A DNA stretch of 64,000 nt from contig NZ_BMRN01000007.1 in the NCBI RefSeq assembly GCF_014648655.1, positions 62,001 through 126,000 on the forward strand, given 5' to 3'. The notes below the pieces were generated by a model. It saw only the letters and a list, made by a program, of their open reading frames with translations, was not told the origin of the DNA and searched no databases. Positions within the stretch are counted from its first letter, which is position 1; each line of letters starts with the position of its first letter. Origin of the DNA: Streptomyces atratus. GTDB taxonomy: Bacteria > Actinomycetota > Actinomycetes > Streptomycetales > Streptomycetaceae. Position numbers and translations under genes: made by a program. Of the stretch, positions 45,094 through 54,264 are shown one piece after another.

Positions 45094-45245
45094 TCCGGGC
45101 ACTCCTCCGTACAAGAACACAAGGGGTAAGAATCTTAGCCCTGAAAGACCCACCGATCCTTTCCGCCCAGCCTTCCCGCCGAGCCCTCGATCGCCTTGGG
45201 AGAACCCGCCTGCGCCCCGCCCGGGCCGTACGGCAGCATGGGTGC

Positions 45246-47750
45246 ATGTCCGTACTGACGCGCGACGAAGCGCAGACCCGAGCCCAGTTCCTCGACGTAC
45301 ACCGGTACACGATCGACCTCGATCTGACCGGAGGGGAGGAGACCTTCGACTCCCGCACCGTCATCCAGTTCACCGCAGCCGCGGCCGGAGACACGTTCGT
45401 CGAGCTCAAGCCGGCCACCCTGCACTCGATCAGCCTCGACGGACAGCCCCTGGACCCCGCCGACCTCACCGAGAACCGCTTCCCGCTCACCGCACTCACC
45501 GCCGGCGCACACGAACTCCGCATCGACGCCGCCATGCGCTACTCCCGCACCGGCGAAGGCATGCACCGCTTCACCGACCCGACCGACAGCGAAACTTACG
45601 TCTACACCCAACTGTTCATGGAGGACGTCCAGCGCGTCTTCGCCGCGTTCGACCAGCCCGACCTCAAATCCGTCTTCGAGCTCACCGTCACCGCCCCCGA
45701 AGGCTGGACCGTCCTCGGCAACGGCATCGCCGAGCACCGGGGCGACGGCCGGTGGACCCTGGCCGCCACCCCGCTGATCTCCACCTACCTCGTCGCCGTC
45801 GCCGCAGGCCCCTGGCACTCCGTGACCACCGAACACGCCGGACTGCCCTTCGGCATCCACTGCCGCCGCTCACTGGCCCCGTACCTCGACTCGGACGCCG
45901 ACGAGATCCTCGACATCACCCGCGCCTGCTTCGACCGCTTCCACGAGAAGTTCGACGAGCCCTACCCCTTCGACTCCTACGACCAGGCATTCGTCCCCGA
46001 GTTCAACGCGGGCGCCATGGAGAACCCCGGACTCGTCACCTTCCGCGACGAGTTCATCTACCGCTCCGCCGTCACCGACACCGAGCGCCAGACCCGCGGC
46101 ATGGTCATCGCCCACGAGATGGCCCACATGTGGTTCGGCGACCTCGTCACCCTCGCCTGGTGGGACGACATCTGGCTCAACGAGTCCTTCGCCGAGTACA
46201 TGGGCTACCAGACCCTCGCCGAGGCCACCCGATTCACGGACACCTGGGTCGACTTCGGCGTCGCCCGCAAGGGCTGGGGATACGACGCCGACCAGCGCCC
46301 CTCCACCCACCCCGTCGCCCCCGACCCGGCCGCCGTCCCCGACACCGCGTCCGCGATGCTCAACTTCGACGGCATCTCCTACGCCAAGGGCGCATCCGCC
46401 CTGCGCCAACTCGTCGCCTGGCTCGGCGAGAAGGACTTCCTGGCCGGCATCAACACCCACTTCGCCCGCCACAAGTTCGCCAACGCCACCCTCGCCGACT
46501 TCATCGACAACCTCGCATCGGCCACCGACCGCGACGTCCACGCCTGGGCCGACGCCTGGCTGCGCACCACCGGAGTCGACACCCTCACCCCCCGGGTCGA
46601 GGAGTCCGACGGCATGTGGTCCCTCACCGTCGACCACGACGGCACCCGCCCCCACCGCATCGCCGTCGGCGCATACGACCACGCCCCGGACGCCCACCCC
46701 GGCCCCGACCGCCTCGTCCTGCGCGACCGGTTCGAGATCGACGTCCCCCAGAACGACACGGTCAAGGCACTGTCCGGCCGACGCCCCGCCCTCGTCGTCC
46801 TCAACGACGGCGACCTCAGCTACGCCAAGGTCCGCCTCGACGCCAAGTCCTGGGACACCGTCGTACGCGACCTGTCCGGCATCCCCGACGCGCTGACCCG
46901 CGCCGTCATCTGGAACACCGCCCGCGACATGGTCCGCGACGGCGAACTCGCCCCCACCACCTACCTCGAAGCGGCCCGCGCACACCTCCCGCACGAGACC
47001 GACCTCGCCCTCGCCCAGGGCGTACTCGCCTTCGCCGACACCCAGATCGCCGGCCGCTACCTCGCCCCCGAGAACCGCCCCGCTGCCCTCGCCACCCTCA
47101 CCGCCCTGTGCCGCGACCTCATCCGCCGCACCGAGGACGGCCACAACCCCGGCCTGCGCCTCGTCGCCGTACGCCACCTCATCGACGCCGCCACCCAGCC
47201 CGACACCATCCAGGACTGGCTCACCAACGGCACCGTGCCCGGCGGACCCGAACTCGACCCCGAGCTGCGCTGGCGCATCCTCACCCGCCTCGCCGTCCTC
47301 GGCGCCACCGACGAAACCGCCATCACCGCCGAACTCGAACAGGACCCCAGCGCCACCGGACAGGAAGGCGCCGCCCGCTGCCGGGCCGCCCTCCCCACCC
47401 CCGAGGCCAAGGCCGCCGCCTGGCACGCCCTGTTCAACGACGACAGCCTCTCCAACTACCTCTTCACCGCCACCGCCCAGGGCTTCTGGCAACCCGAACA
47501 GGCCGACCTCGTACGGGACTACGTGCCCCGCTACTACCCCGAGGCGACCCGGCTCGCCGCCCGCCGCGGCCCCGCCATCGCCGAAGCCGCCGGCCGCTAC
47601 GCCTTCCCCGCGTACGCCGTCGATGCCGACAGCCTCCACCTCGGCGAACAGGCCCTGAACAACAAGGACCTCATCCCGGCCCTGCGCCGCAAGCTCATCG
47701 ACCAGATCGACGACCTGCGCCGCGCCCTCAACGTGCGAACTGGCAGCTGA
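45246..47750 (+). CDS. pepN: Aminopeptidase N (M1 family)
   Basis: 834 residues, typical of actinobacterial M1 aminopeptidase N. The exopeptidase motif GAMEN (in FNAGAMENPG, about residue 256) binds the free N-terminus, and the zinc site is HEMAH (about 290) with the third ligand Glu in NESFAEYMG. The C-terminal part is the helical ERAP1-like domain. It trims N-terminal residues from peptides in the cytoplasm. The codon usage is unusually C-rich, like the following genes. The ATG is followed by VLTRDEAQTRAQFLD, as in homologues. Confidence 0.95.
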   Translation: MSVLTRDEAQTRAQFLDVHRYTIDLDLTGGEETFDSRTVIQFTAAAAGDTFVELKPATLHSISLDGQPLDPADLTENRFPLTALTAGAHELRIDAAMRYSRTGEGMHRFTDPTDSETYVYTQLFMEDVQRVFAAFDQPDLKSVFELTVTAPEGWTVLGNGIAEHRGDGRWTLAATPLISTYLVAVAAGPWHSVTTEHAGLPFGIHCRRSLAPYLDSDADEILDITRACFDRFHEKFDEPYPFDSYDQAFVPEFNAGAMENPGLVTFRDEFIYRSAVTDTERQTRGMVIAHEMAHMWFGDLVTLAWWDDIWLNESFAEYMGYQTLAEATRFTDTWVDFGVARKGWGYDADQRPSTHPVAPDPAAVPDTASAMLNFDGISYAKGASALRQLVAWLGEKDFLAGINTHFARHKFANATLADFIDNLASATDRDVHAWADAWLRTTGVDTLTPRVEESDGMWSLTVDHDGTRPHRIAVGAYDHAPDAHPGPDRLVLRDRFEIDVPQNDTVKALSGRRPALVVLNDGDLSYAKVRLDAKSWDTVVRDLSGIPDALTRAVIWNTARDMVRDGELAPTTYLEAARAHLPHETDLALAQGVLAFADTQIAGRYLAPENRPAALATLTALCRDLIRRTEDGHNPGLRLVAVRHLIDAATQPDTIQDWLTNGTVPGGPELDPELRWRILTRLAVLGATDETAITAELEQDPSATGQEGAARCRAALPTPEAKAAAWHALFNDDSLSNYLFTATAQGFWQPEQADLVRDYVPRYYPEATRLAARRGPAIAEAAGRYAFPAYAVDADSLHLGEQALNNKDLIPALRRKLIDQIDDLRRALNVRTGS

Positions 47751-48132
47751 CCAGCGGGTTGCGCCAACTCGGGCCTCCCGCAGCGTGATTCCGGCCGCGG
47801 GAGGTCAACAGGGTTAAAAAAAATGAGAATTGACGGTGTGAAAGATGCCGAGTTAACCTTGACGCGTTACGAGCCATTCGGCTGAGCGTGACACGGTGCC
47901 CGGCATATGGCTGGGTGCTCCTGCCAGGAGCCTTGAGCTGACGTTTCCGACCAGAATCATGGGCGGAGACGGGCGAGCGAGAGTCCGTCGAGTGCTTCTC
48001 CGGATCGACGCAGCGCGTATCGCACGAATCCGTACCCCGGGTCAAGCGGTGCAGCCGCAAGACATCTGAGTTCAGGTCGGATTCGAGCGAGAGGATGGCG
48101 CCGCCATCAACGCGAATTTTCCTGTCGACCGT
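47751..48132 (+). promoter_or_regulatory. AT-rich intergenic region before the DUF3800 gene, with a possible promoter
   Basis: 382 bases without a gene, distinctly lower in GC (for example ggttaaaaaaaatgag near 47815). TTGACG at 47830-47835 and TAACCT at 47854-47859 make a plausible promoter with an 18-base spacer, giving a long leader of about 265 bases. The start of foreign-looking composition here suggests an inserted segment. Otherwise I see nothing. Confidence 0.45.
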
Positions 48133-48768
48133 GTGATCCACATCGACGACTCCGGTATCCCCGGAGAAGGCCTCGCTGTGTACGCGGCCGTCAGCGCATC
48201 GGTGCACCAGGCAGCCGCGTTTGAGCGTGACTGGTTTGGCCTCCGCGCCGAATGGCTCGCCGAACACGGAGTCCCTGTCGACTACGAACTCCACGCCACC
48301 CGCTTCATCCCCGGACGGGGACGGCCCGGCGGTTACAACCCCGCCCGTCTTGACCGGTACCGCATGGCGCAGAGCGCCCTTGACCTGATCGGGAGCCACT
48401 CGGGAGTGACCGTCACCGCTGTGCATTCCTCGGTGAGTGGCGACTGGCGCAGGGCGAGGGCGGCATCGTACGAGGGGCTTCTGCGGCAGCTCGACCGGGA
48501 GCTTGCCGCCGGTGGTGAGCACGCCGCGCTCGTCGTGGACGGTGACGGGACCGAAGCTCTCTACGGGCAGGTCCATACCGACGTTCAGCCCGCTCGCGTC
48601 GTCCGGCCCGCGCAGCAGCGACCGGCGCACGAGTCTCTTTGGCTGCAGGCAGCCGACCTGGTCGCATATGCCGCCTTCCAGTCCGTTGCCCAGCAGGAGA
48701 ACCGGCGCTTCATGTGGCACTGGTACAGCCGTTACCTGCCCAAGGCAAAGACGCCGCTGCGATATTGA
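48133..48768 (+). CDS. DUF3800-domain protein
   Basis: 211 residues. The N-terminus IHIDDSGIPGEG is the DUF3800 motif (a DxxG-type acidic site as in RNase H-like folds), ALVVDGDGTEALYG supplies a second acidic cluster, and LWLQAADLVAYAAFQSVAQQ is the family's C-terminal Q-A-D-L-x-A-Y motif. Function is unproven; DUF3800 genes often sit in defence-associated and mobile regions. The start is GTG 48133 without a good SD; codons upstream (DGAAINANFPVDRV) are open for another 20 residues, so a non-standard start is possible. The next gene begins 190 bases later on the same strand. Confidence 0.75.
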   Translation: MIHIDDSGIPGEGLAVYAAVSASVHQAAAFERDWFGLRAEWLAEHGVPVDYELHATRFIPGRGRPGGYNPARLDRYRMAQSALDLIGSHSGVTVTAVHSSVSGDWRRARAASYEGLLRQLDRELAAGGEHAALVVDGDGTEALYGQVHTDVQPARVVRPAQQRPAHESLWLQAADLVAYAAFQSVAQQENRRFMWHWYSRYLPKAKTPLRY

Positions 48769-48800
48769 GCCGCTGTGGAATCGAACCGCGAAACGACGAA

Positions 48801-48822
48801 ACCCCGGCCTGGCAGCCGGGGT
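48801..48822 (+). terminator. Hairpin after the DUF3800 gene
   Basis: Arms accccggc (48801-48808) and gccggggt (48815-48822) with a 6-base loop, 33 bases after the stop. A second small hairpin (ctggt...accag near 48838-48853) follows. Confidence 0.6.
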
Positions 48823-48958
48823 CCGTGAAAGCAGACCTGGTGCACATACCAGTGGCACCCGGACCGCCCTCGCAGTCTAGCGCCATATACCACGGGAGGC
48901 CAGCTGGAGGAAAAGCTGATCTCCATGGAGGGGCAACACAAGCAGATGAAGGAGACAG

Positions 48959-51151
48959 ATGAATATCCCCACCGGATTCCAGGAACCGACCGACCACGAA
49001 GGCGCGGGCCTGGATGACAGGGGCCAGGGCCCGCAGACCATCACCTTCTTCTACGGAGACGAAGAATTCACCGTCTCCGGCTTCGAGCGAAGCCTTCCCG
49101 AGCTGTCCTCCGTCACCGACCGGACAGCCCTGGTCAGAGCGGGCCACGACTCCGTGGGCACCGCCATCGACATGGATTCCTGGCATGCCGTTGCCCGGGG
49201 CATGGTCGCCCCCGCCTCCGCCGCCGCCCAGCTCCGCTCCCAGAAGGGCCAGACCTCGGCCCTGATTGAGGAGCACGTCGAAGGCGCCACCCTGCGCTCG
49301 CTGCACACCCGTGTCTGGCTCACCGAACTCTTCCCTGGTCTCCAGCCACGCACCGGCCAGGAGGCCCTCCCGATCGGTGATCCCGAAGTCCACGGCGATG
49401 TCGGCCCCGACGGGGAGCCGCACGCCTGTGTCGTCTACACCTACCGCGACCTCACCCACCTTCGGGACCACCTCCGGCAGACATTCACCGCCACACGCCG
49501 CGCGAACCCGAATCCGTACGACCAGTCGATCCTGTCCCGACGGATCACCCGAGCCGTCATCGCCCACCCCGGCCGCCTGGAATTCGCCGACGGCACCGAA
49601 TCCATCGACGTGCTCGTCGTACGCGACGGCATTACGCGCCTCACCAGCGCCTGGGCCCTGCTTACCGATCAGGAAACCCCGGATCCCGAACGCATCGCCG
49701 AGACCGCCACCCGCCTGCTTCTCGCAGAGAAGCCCCAGCGGCGCGGCGCGACGGAAAAACCGCTCAGCCAGCGCATGGCACTCGGCAGGCAGGAAGCGCT
49801 GGCCGGACTGCGCGCAGAGTTCTACAAGGGACTGGGCCCACAGCAGCCGGCCGACCGGTCGGTGCGTCTTGGTCAGACCCTCGTGGTCCCCGCCCAGATC
49901 GCCGTCGGCCTACGACGCCACGGAAACACGGGACTGCCCCCCGGAGAAATCTTCGACGACGCGATCCGCTCCATCCTCGCCGCCGTCCACGTCGAATTCA
50001 GAGCCTGGGAATCCGCCGCCCAGAACGTCGAAGTCGGATCGCGTGCCCTGAGACGCGTACACCTGGGTGGCAAAGCCGGACCGAACCTCCTCGACGGCAT
50101 CGTCGCCCTGGCACTGGGGCACCGGCCCCCCGAAGACCTGCGCGAGATCTATCACGACCAGCGGATTCCGGGCACGGCACTGTGGCGCGCCGTCTACCTC
50201 ACCCATAGCCTGACCCGACCGGAAATCTTCGACCAGGTCAAGCGGCATGCCAAGGACATCAAGGGCACCCGCCTCATGAAGACTGTCGGGTACGCGGAGA
50301 TCCTTGGGCCGATCATTGATTTGCCCTGGCGAGGCACGAAGTCGGACTCCCTCAAGCAGGCCCGCAACGCCTGGGCCAACGGCGGCGTGCTGACCAAACG
50401 AGTCATGGACAGCTGGTCACCCGTGCCGTGCGACGACTTCACCACCCTCATCCCCTTGGCACTCGCCGGTGACAGGGACGCGCAGCAAACCCTCGCGGTG
50501 GCCGGCGGCAACGCCCTGGTCGCCGACAAAATGATCACACGCAACGTAGGGTCCGCAGTCGGTAGAACAGTGCCCTGGCGGTCCGACGTCAACCAAGTCG
50601 TCGCCGGACTCGCTGAGCACGAAGAAGGACTGTGGCAGCTCGCCTTCGCTGCCAACGCATTCGACCCCGATAGTGAATGCGCCAACTCATTCACCACCGC
50701 ACAGACACTCGGCCGCGACCAGTCCGGCATGTACACCGTCCCTGATGTCGACCTCGAACAGCCTGACAGAATACGCAGAGACCGAGGCGGCGTTGCCGTC
50801 CAGCCACTCACACAGATGCGCCTGGTACTGACCTCCGACCCGGTCAGAGCGCGAGAACGAGAAGCAAGCAACGAGCAGCCCGAGAATGAGGAACTGTCAC
50901 TCGGTGAACGCTTCGCCATCCAGAGAAGGGCACTCGTCCAGGCCGTCGTTGACGCCAGGACCACCCTCAACGCACTCCTGACCCTCGCGGACGAACCCGC
51001 GTCCCGGGCCACAACTCTCCATCCCTTCGGCTCATATGAGGAATGGCAAACCCTGGACGAGAGCGTGCGTGCGCTCGAAAGCCTGATCTACAATCGCCGC
51101 CCCGCTCAACGCCCCACCGATGAAGAGGAATCGGAAGAAGAGGACTACTGA
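48959..51151 (+). CDS. Unrecognised 730-residue protein with ParB/DndB-like DGxTR motif
   Basis: I do not recognise this family. The only suggestive motif is SIDVLVVRDGITRLTSAWAL (about 215-234), which resembles the DGxxR loop of ParB-type and DndB-type proteins, with a preceding RRITRAV and LEFADGT. The rest is a mostly helical, soluble protein with no signal peptide or membrane segment, and the C-terminus is acidic (TDEEESEEEDY). ATG 48959 has AAGGAGA five bases before it. Base composition is lower in GC than the genes on both sides, and it shares this with the DUF3800 gene upstream, which suggests the two entered together. It ends at a strong perfect terminator. Confidence 0.75.
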   Translation: MNIPTGFQEPTDHEGAGLDDRGQGPQTITFFYGDEEFTVSGFERSLPELSSVTDRTALVRAGHDSVGTAIDMDSWHAVARGMVAPASAAAQLRSQKGQTSALIEEHVEGATLRSLHTRVWLTELFPGLQPRTGQEALPIGDPEVHGDVGPDGEPHACVVYTYRDLTHLRDHLRQTFTATRRANPNPYDQSILSRRITRAVIAHPGRLEFADGTESIDVLVVRDGITRLTSAWALLTDQETPDPERIAETATRLLLAEKPQRRGATEKPLSQRMALGRQEALAGLRAEFYKGLGPQQPADRSVRLGQTLVVPAQIAVGLRRHGNTGLPPGEIFDDAIRSILAAVHVEFRAWESAAQNVEVGSRALRRVHLGGKAGPNLLDGIVALALGHRPPEDLREIYHDQRIPGTALWRAVYLTHSLTRPEIFDQVKRHAKDIKGTRLMKTVGYAEILGPIIDLPWRGTKSDSLKQARNAWANGGVLTKRVMDSWSPVPCDDFTTLIPLALAGDRDAQQTLAVAGGNALVADKMITRNVGSAVGRTVPWRSDVNQVVAGLAEHEEGLWQLAFAANAFDPDSECANSFTTAQTLGRDQSGMYTVPDVDLEQPDRIRRDRGGVAVQPLTQMRLVLTSDPVRAREREASNEQPENEELSLGERFAIQRRALVQAVVDARTTLNALLTLADEPASRATTLHPFGSYEEWQTLDESVRALESLIYNRRPAQRPTDEEESEEEDY

Positions 51152-51169
51152 CACGACGAGCAGTCGTCC

Positions 51170-51205
51170 GATCGGGAGGCCCCGGACCACCGGGGCCTCC
51201 CGATC
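51170..51205 (+). terminator. Perfect 16-bp hairpin terminator
   Basis: Arms gatcgggaggccccgg (51170-51185) and ccggggcctcccgatc (51190-51205) with a 4-base loop, 19 bases after the stop of the 730-residue gene. It isolates the accessory pair from the decarboxylase operon. Between 51206 and 51357 I see no iron-box or other operator. Confidence 0.85.
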
Positions 51206-51357
51206 TCGCTATCAGCAGCAGACAGCCGACCTGTCCTTCTCAGCGTATCCGTCCCACTTTCGAGTTGAGATCTCCACACCCCCGAGGCACACCACAAGGA
51301 GTCCGTACAGGCTGAGGTGACCGCACGCCGAGCGCACCCTCAGAAGGACACCGAGCC

Positions 51358-52755
51358 ATGCCCACCCCGCCCCTCGCCGGCTCGACCACCGGCCCAGCCG
51401 CCCTGCGCCCCCTCATCGACACCGTCCTCACCGCACTGCACGACGGCGCCCACCGCCGCGACGGCCCCCTCCCCGCAGGCGGACCCGACGCCGTCACCCC
51501 CCGCATGCGCACCGCCACCCACCCCGTCATCCCCGACCACGGCACCGGCCCCCACGACGCACTGCGCACCCTCGTCAGCGCCCTCGCCGAAGGCGCCGCA
51601 GACCCCGCAGACCCACTCTGCGCGGCCCACCTCCACACCCCACCCCTCGCCCTCGCCGCCGCCGCGGACCTCGCCGCCTGTGCCCTCAACCCCTCCATGG
51701 ACTCCTGGGACCAGGCCCCCGCAGCCTCCGCCCTCGAAGCCGACATCACCGCCGCACTCGCCACCGAGATCTACCCCCACCAGCCCTCACCCGACGCACT
51801 CGTCACCACCGGCGGCACCGAAGCCAACCAACTCGCCCTGCTCCTCGCCCGCGAACGCAACGGCCCCGTACAGACCATCTGCGCCGCCAACGCCCACCAC
51901 AGCATCACCCGCGCCGCCTGGCTCCTGGGCCTCCCCGCACCCCTCGTCATCCCCGCCCCCACAGGCGTCATGGACCTCGCCGCACTCGACGAAGCCCTCA
52001 CCGAACTCCACCGCCCCCTGCTCGTCACCGCCACCGCAGGCACCACCGACACCGGCCAGATCGACCCGCTCGCCGACATCGCCGACCTCTGCACCACCCA
52101 CGGCGCCGAACTCCACATCGACGCCGCCTACGGCGGACCCCTCCTCTTCAGCCCCACCCACCGAGGCAAGGTCCACGGCCTCGACCGCGCCCACAGCGTC
52201 ACCCTCGACCTGCACAAACTCGGCTGGCAACCCGCATCCGCAGGCATCCTCGCCACCCCCGACCGCACCCACCTCGACGCACTCCACCACCGCGCCTCCT
52301 ACCTCAGCGCCGACGACGACACCGAAGCCGGCCTCCCCGACCTCCTCGGCCGCTCCCTGCGCACCACCCGCCGCCCCGACGCCCTCAAGATCGCCGTCAC
52401 CCTCAAGGCCCTCGGCCGCACCGGACTCGCCGACCTCATCGACCACACCGTCGCCACCGCCCACCACCTCGCCGACCTCATCGCCAAAACCCCCACCCTC
52501 GACCTCTACGACCGCCCCACCATCAGCACCGTCCTCTTCCGCCCCACCGACGCCGACGACAACACCGTCGCCACCATCCGCCGCACCCTCCTCATCCGGG
52601 GCCACGCCGTACTCGGCCGCGCCCACACAAACAACCGCCTCTGGCTCAAAGCCACCCTCCTCAACCCCCACACCACCCCCGACGACCTCAACACACTCCT
52701 CGACCTCGTCAACCACCTCGCCCACGACCTCACAGAAGGCAGCACCCCCCGATGA
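51358..52755 (+). CDS. PLP-dependent group II decarboxylase, DesA-like
   Basis: 465 residues of the aspartate aminotransferase-fold group II decarboxylases (lysine, ornithine or diaminobutyrate decarboxylase). Landmarks are MDSWDQAPAASALEADI, VTTGGTEANQLALLLARER, the PLP-anchoring HIDAAYGGPLLFSP and the Schiff-base lysine in VTLDLHKLGWQP. The neighbouring N-hydroxylase is coupled by an ATGA overlap, as desA-desB. The substrate is probably lysine or ornithine but could be another basic amino acid. ATG with AGAAGGA nine bases upstream. The codons are extremely C-ending. Confidence 0.85.
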   Translation: MPTPPLAGSTTGPAALRPLIDTVLTALHDGAHRRDGPLPAGGPDAVTPRMRTATHPVIPDHGTGPHDALRTLVSALAEGAADPADPLCAAHLHTPPLALAAAADLAACALNPSMDSWDQAPAASALEADITAALATEIYPHQPSPDALVTTGGTEANQLALLLARERNGPVQTICAANAHHSITRAAWLLGLPAPLVIPAPTGVMDLAALDEALTELHRPLLVTATAGTTDTGQIDPLADIADLCTTHGAELHIDAAYGGPLLFSPTHRGKVHGLDRAHSVTLDLHKLGWQPASAGILATPDRTHLDALHHRASYLSADDDTEAGLPDLLGRSLRTTRRPDALKIAVTLKALGRTGLADLIDHTVATAHHLADLIAKTPTLDLYDRPTISTVLFRPTDADDNTVATIRRTLLIRGHAVLGRAHTNNRLWLKATLLNPHTTPDDLNTLLDLVNHLAHDLTEGSTPR

Positions 52756-54170
52756 CCGACCTGCCCACCCCCGAGACCGACCGGCCACACGACCTCGTCG
52801 GCATCGGCATCGGCCCCTTCAACCTCTCCCTCGCCGCTCTCGCCCACGGCATCCCCGGCAACCCCCACCCCCTCACCGCCACCTTCTACGAACAGCGCCC
52901 CGCCTTCCACTGGCACCCCGGCCTCCTCATCGACGGAGCCAGCCTCCAAGTCCCCTTCCTAGCCGACCTCGTCACCCTCGCCGACCCCGCAAGCCCCTGG
53001 ACCTTCCTCAACTACCTGCGCAGCCGCGACCGACTCTTCCCCTTCTACTTCGCCGAGCGCTTCCACATCCAGCGCGCCGAATACGACGCCTACTGCCGCT
53101 GGGTCAGCGACCAGCTCCCCGGCCTCCACTTCAACCACCAGGTCGACGCCGTCCGCTGGAACAACGAACGCGGCCTCTTCGAAGTCGACTTCACCCAACT
53201 CGACACCGACGGCGAAGCCGAAGCACTCGGCCGCGCATACACCCGCCACATCGCCCTCGGAATCGGCACCGAGCCCTACATCCCCGACCCGATCAAACCC
53301 CTCGCCGAAGCCGAATCCGCCCCCGTCATCCACTCCGCCGACTACCTCCACCACCGCGAAACACTCCTCGACGCCGAACACATCACCGTCATCGGATCAG
53401 GACAGTCCGGCGCCGAAATCTTCCTCGACCTCCTGCGCTCCCGCCCCGCAGGCCGAGAAAAGCTCCACTGGCTCGCCCGCACCCAAGCCTTCGCACCCAT
53501 GGAGTACTCCAAACTCGGCCTGGAACACTTCACCCCCGACTACAGCCGCTACTTCCACGCCCTGCCCGAATCCGTACGCGACGAACTCGTCCCCCACCAA
53601 TGGCAGCTCCACAAAGGCATCGACGCCGACACCATCGCCGCCATCCACGACGAGCTCTACCGCCGCACCCTCCACGGCGGCTGGCCCGACGCCACCCTCA
53701 CCCCCGGAGTCTCCCTGCACGCCGCAGGACACGTCGCCAACACCCGCGTCGAACTCCACCTCGAACACACCCAGCAGAACACCCGCTCCCGCCTCACCAC
53801 CGACGCCGTCATCCTCGCCACCGGCTACCGCGAACGCTCCCTCGACCGCATCCTCACCGGCCTCGACCCCTACATGCGCCGCGACACCTCCGCACGCCCC
53901 CGCATCGACGACCGGTTCCGCCTCGTCCTCGACCCCACCGTCACCGGCAACGTCTACGTACAGAACGCCGAACGCCACACCCACGGCGTCGGCGCCCCCG
54001 ACCTCGGACTCGCCGCCTGGCGCAGCGCCACCATCCTCAACAACCTCACCGGCACCAACGCCTACCCCCTCCCGAAACGCACCGCCTTCACCACCTTCGG
54101 CCTCACCCCCCAGACCCCGCCCACCCCCACCCATGACCCCGACCGCATCCCCCTCGCCCAAAGCAACTGA
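52752..54170 (+). CDS. Lysine/ornithine N-monooxygenase (DesB-like)
   Basis: 472 residues of the IucD/SidA/DesB flavin N-hydroxylase family: FAD motif GIGIGPFNLSLAAL, the hallmark FHWHPGLLIDGASLQVPFLA, LVTLADPASPWTFLNYLR, the NADPH motif VIGSGQSGAEIFLDLL and the C-terminal ATGYRE. It hydroxylates the terminal amine of a diamine or basic amino acid with NADPH and O2. It overlaps the decarboxylase stop by four bases. There is no DesC acyltransferase or DesD NIS synthetase in the following 10 kb, so the end product is unknown. Confidence 0.9.
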   Translation: MTDLPTPETDRPHDLVGIGIGPFNLSLAALAHGIPGNPHPLTATFYEQRPAFHWHPGLLIDGASLQVPFLADLVTLADPASPWTFLNYLRSRDRLFPFYFAERFHIQRAEYDAYCRWVSDQLPGLHFNHQVDAVRWNNERGLFEVDFTQLDTDGEAEALGRAYTRHIALGIGTEPYIPDPIKPLAEAESAPVIHSADYLHHRETLLDAEHITVIGSGQSGAEIFLDLLRSRPAGREKLHWLARTQAFAPMEYSKLGLEHFTPDYSRYFHALPESVRDELVPHQWQLHKGIDADTIAAIHDELYRRTLHGGWPDATLTPGVSLHAAGHVANTRVELHLEHTQQNTRSRLTTDAVILATGYRERSLDRILTGLDPYMRRDTSARPRIDDRFRLVLDPTVTGNVYVQNAERHTHGVGAPDLGLAAWRSATILNNLTGTNAYPLPKRTAFTTFGLTPQTPPTPTHDPDRIPLAQSN

Positions 54171-54197
54171 AACCCGCCCCCACACACACAGACAGAA

Positions 54198-54233
54198 GGC
54201 GGCCGCCCGCTCCGGAAAGAGAGGACGGCCGCC
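54198..54233. terminator. Bidirectional hairpin between N-hydroxylase and 5'-nucleotidase
   Basis: Arms ggcggccg (54198-54205) and cggccgcc (54226-54233), 8 bp perfect, 20-base loop, in the 94 bases between the convergent genes. Confidence 0.6.
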
Positions 54234-54264
54234 GACCCACACCAGTACACCCAGGCGCGAACGC

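Noticed and set aside
44801-47788. Plus-strand open frame of 995 codons over marR and pepN
   Set aside because: Arg/Pro/His-rich shadow frame of pepN in another phase.
51206-51357. Iron-box (DmdR-type operator) before the decarboxylase gene
   Set aside because: I searched for a TTAGGNTAGGCTNACCTAA-like palindrome and found only weak partial matches; not enough to call a site.
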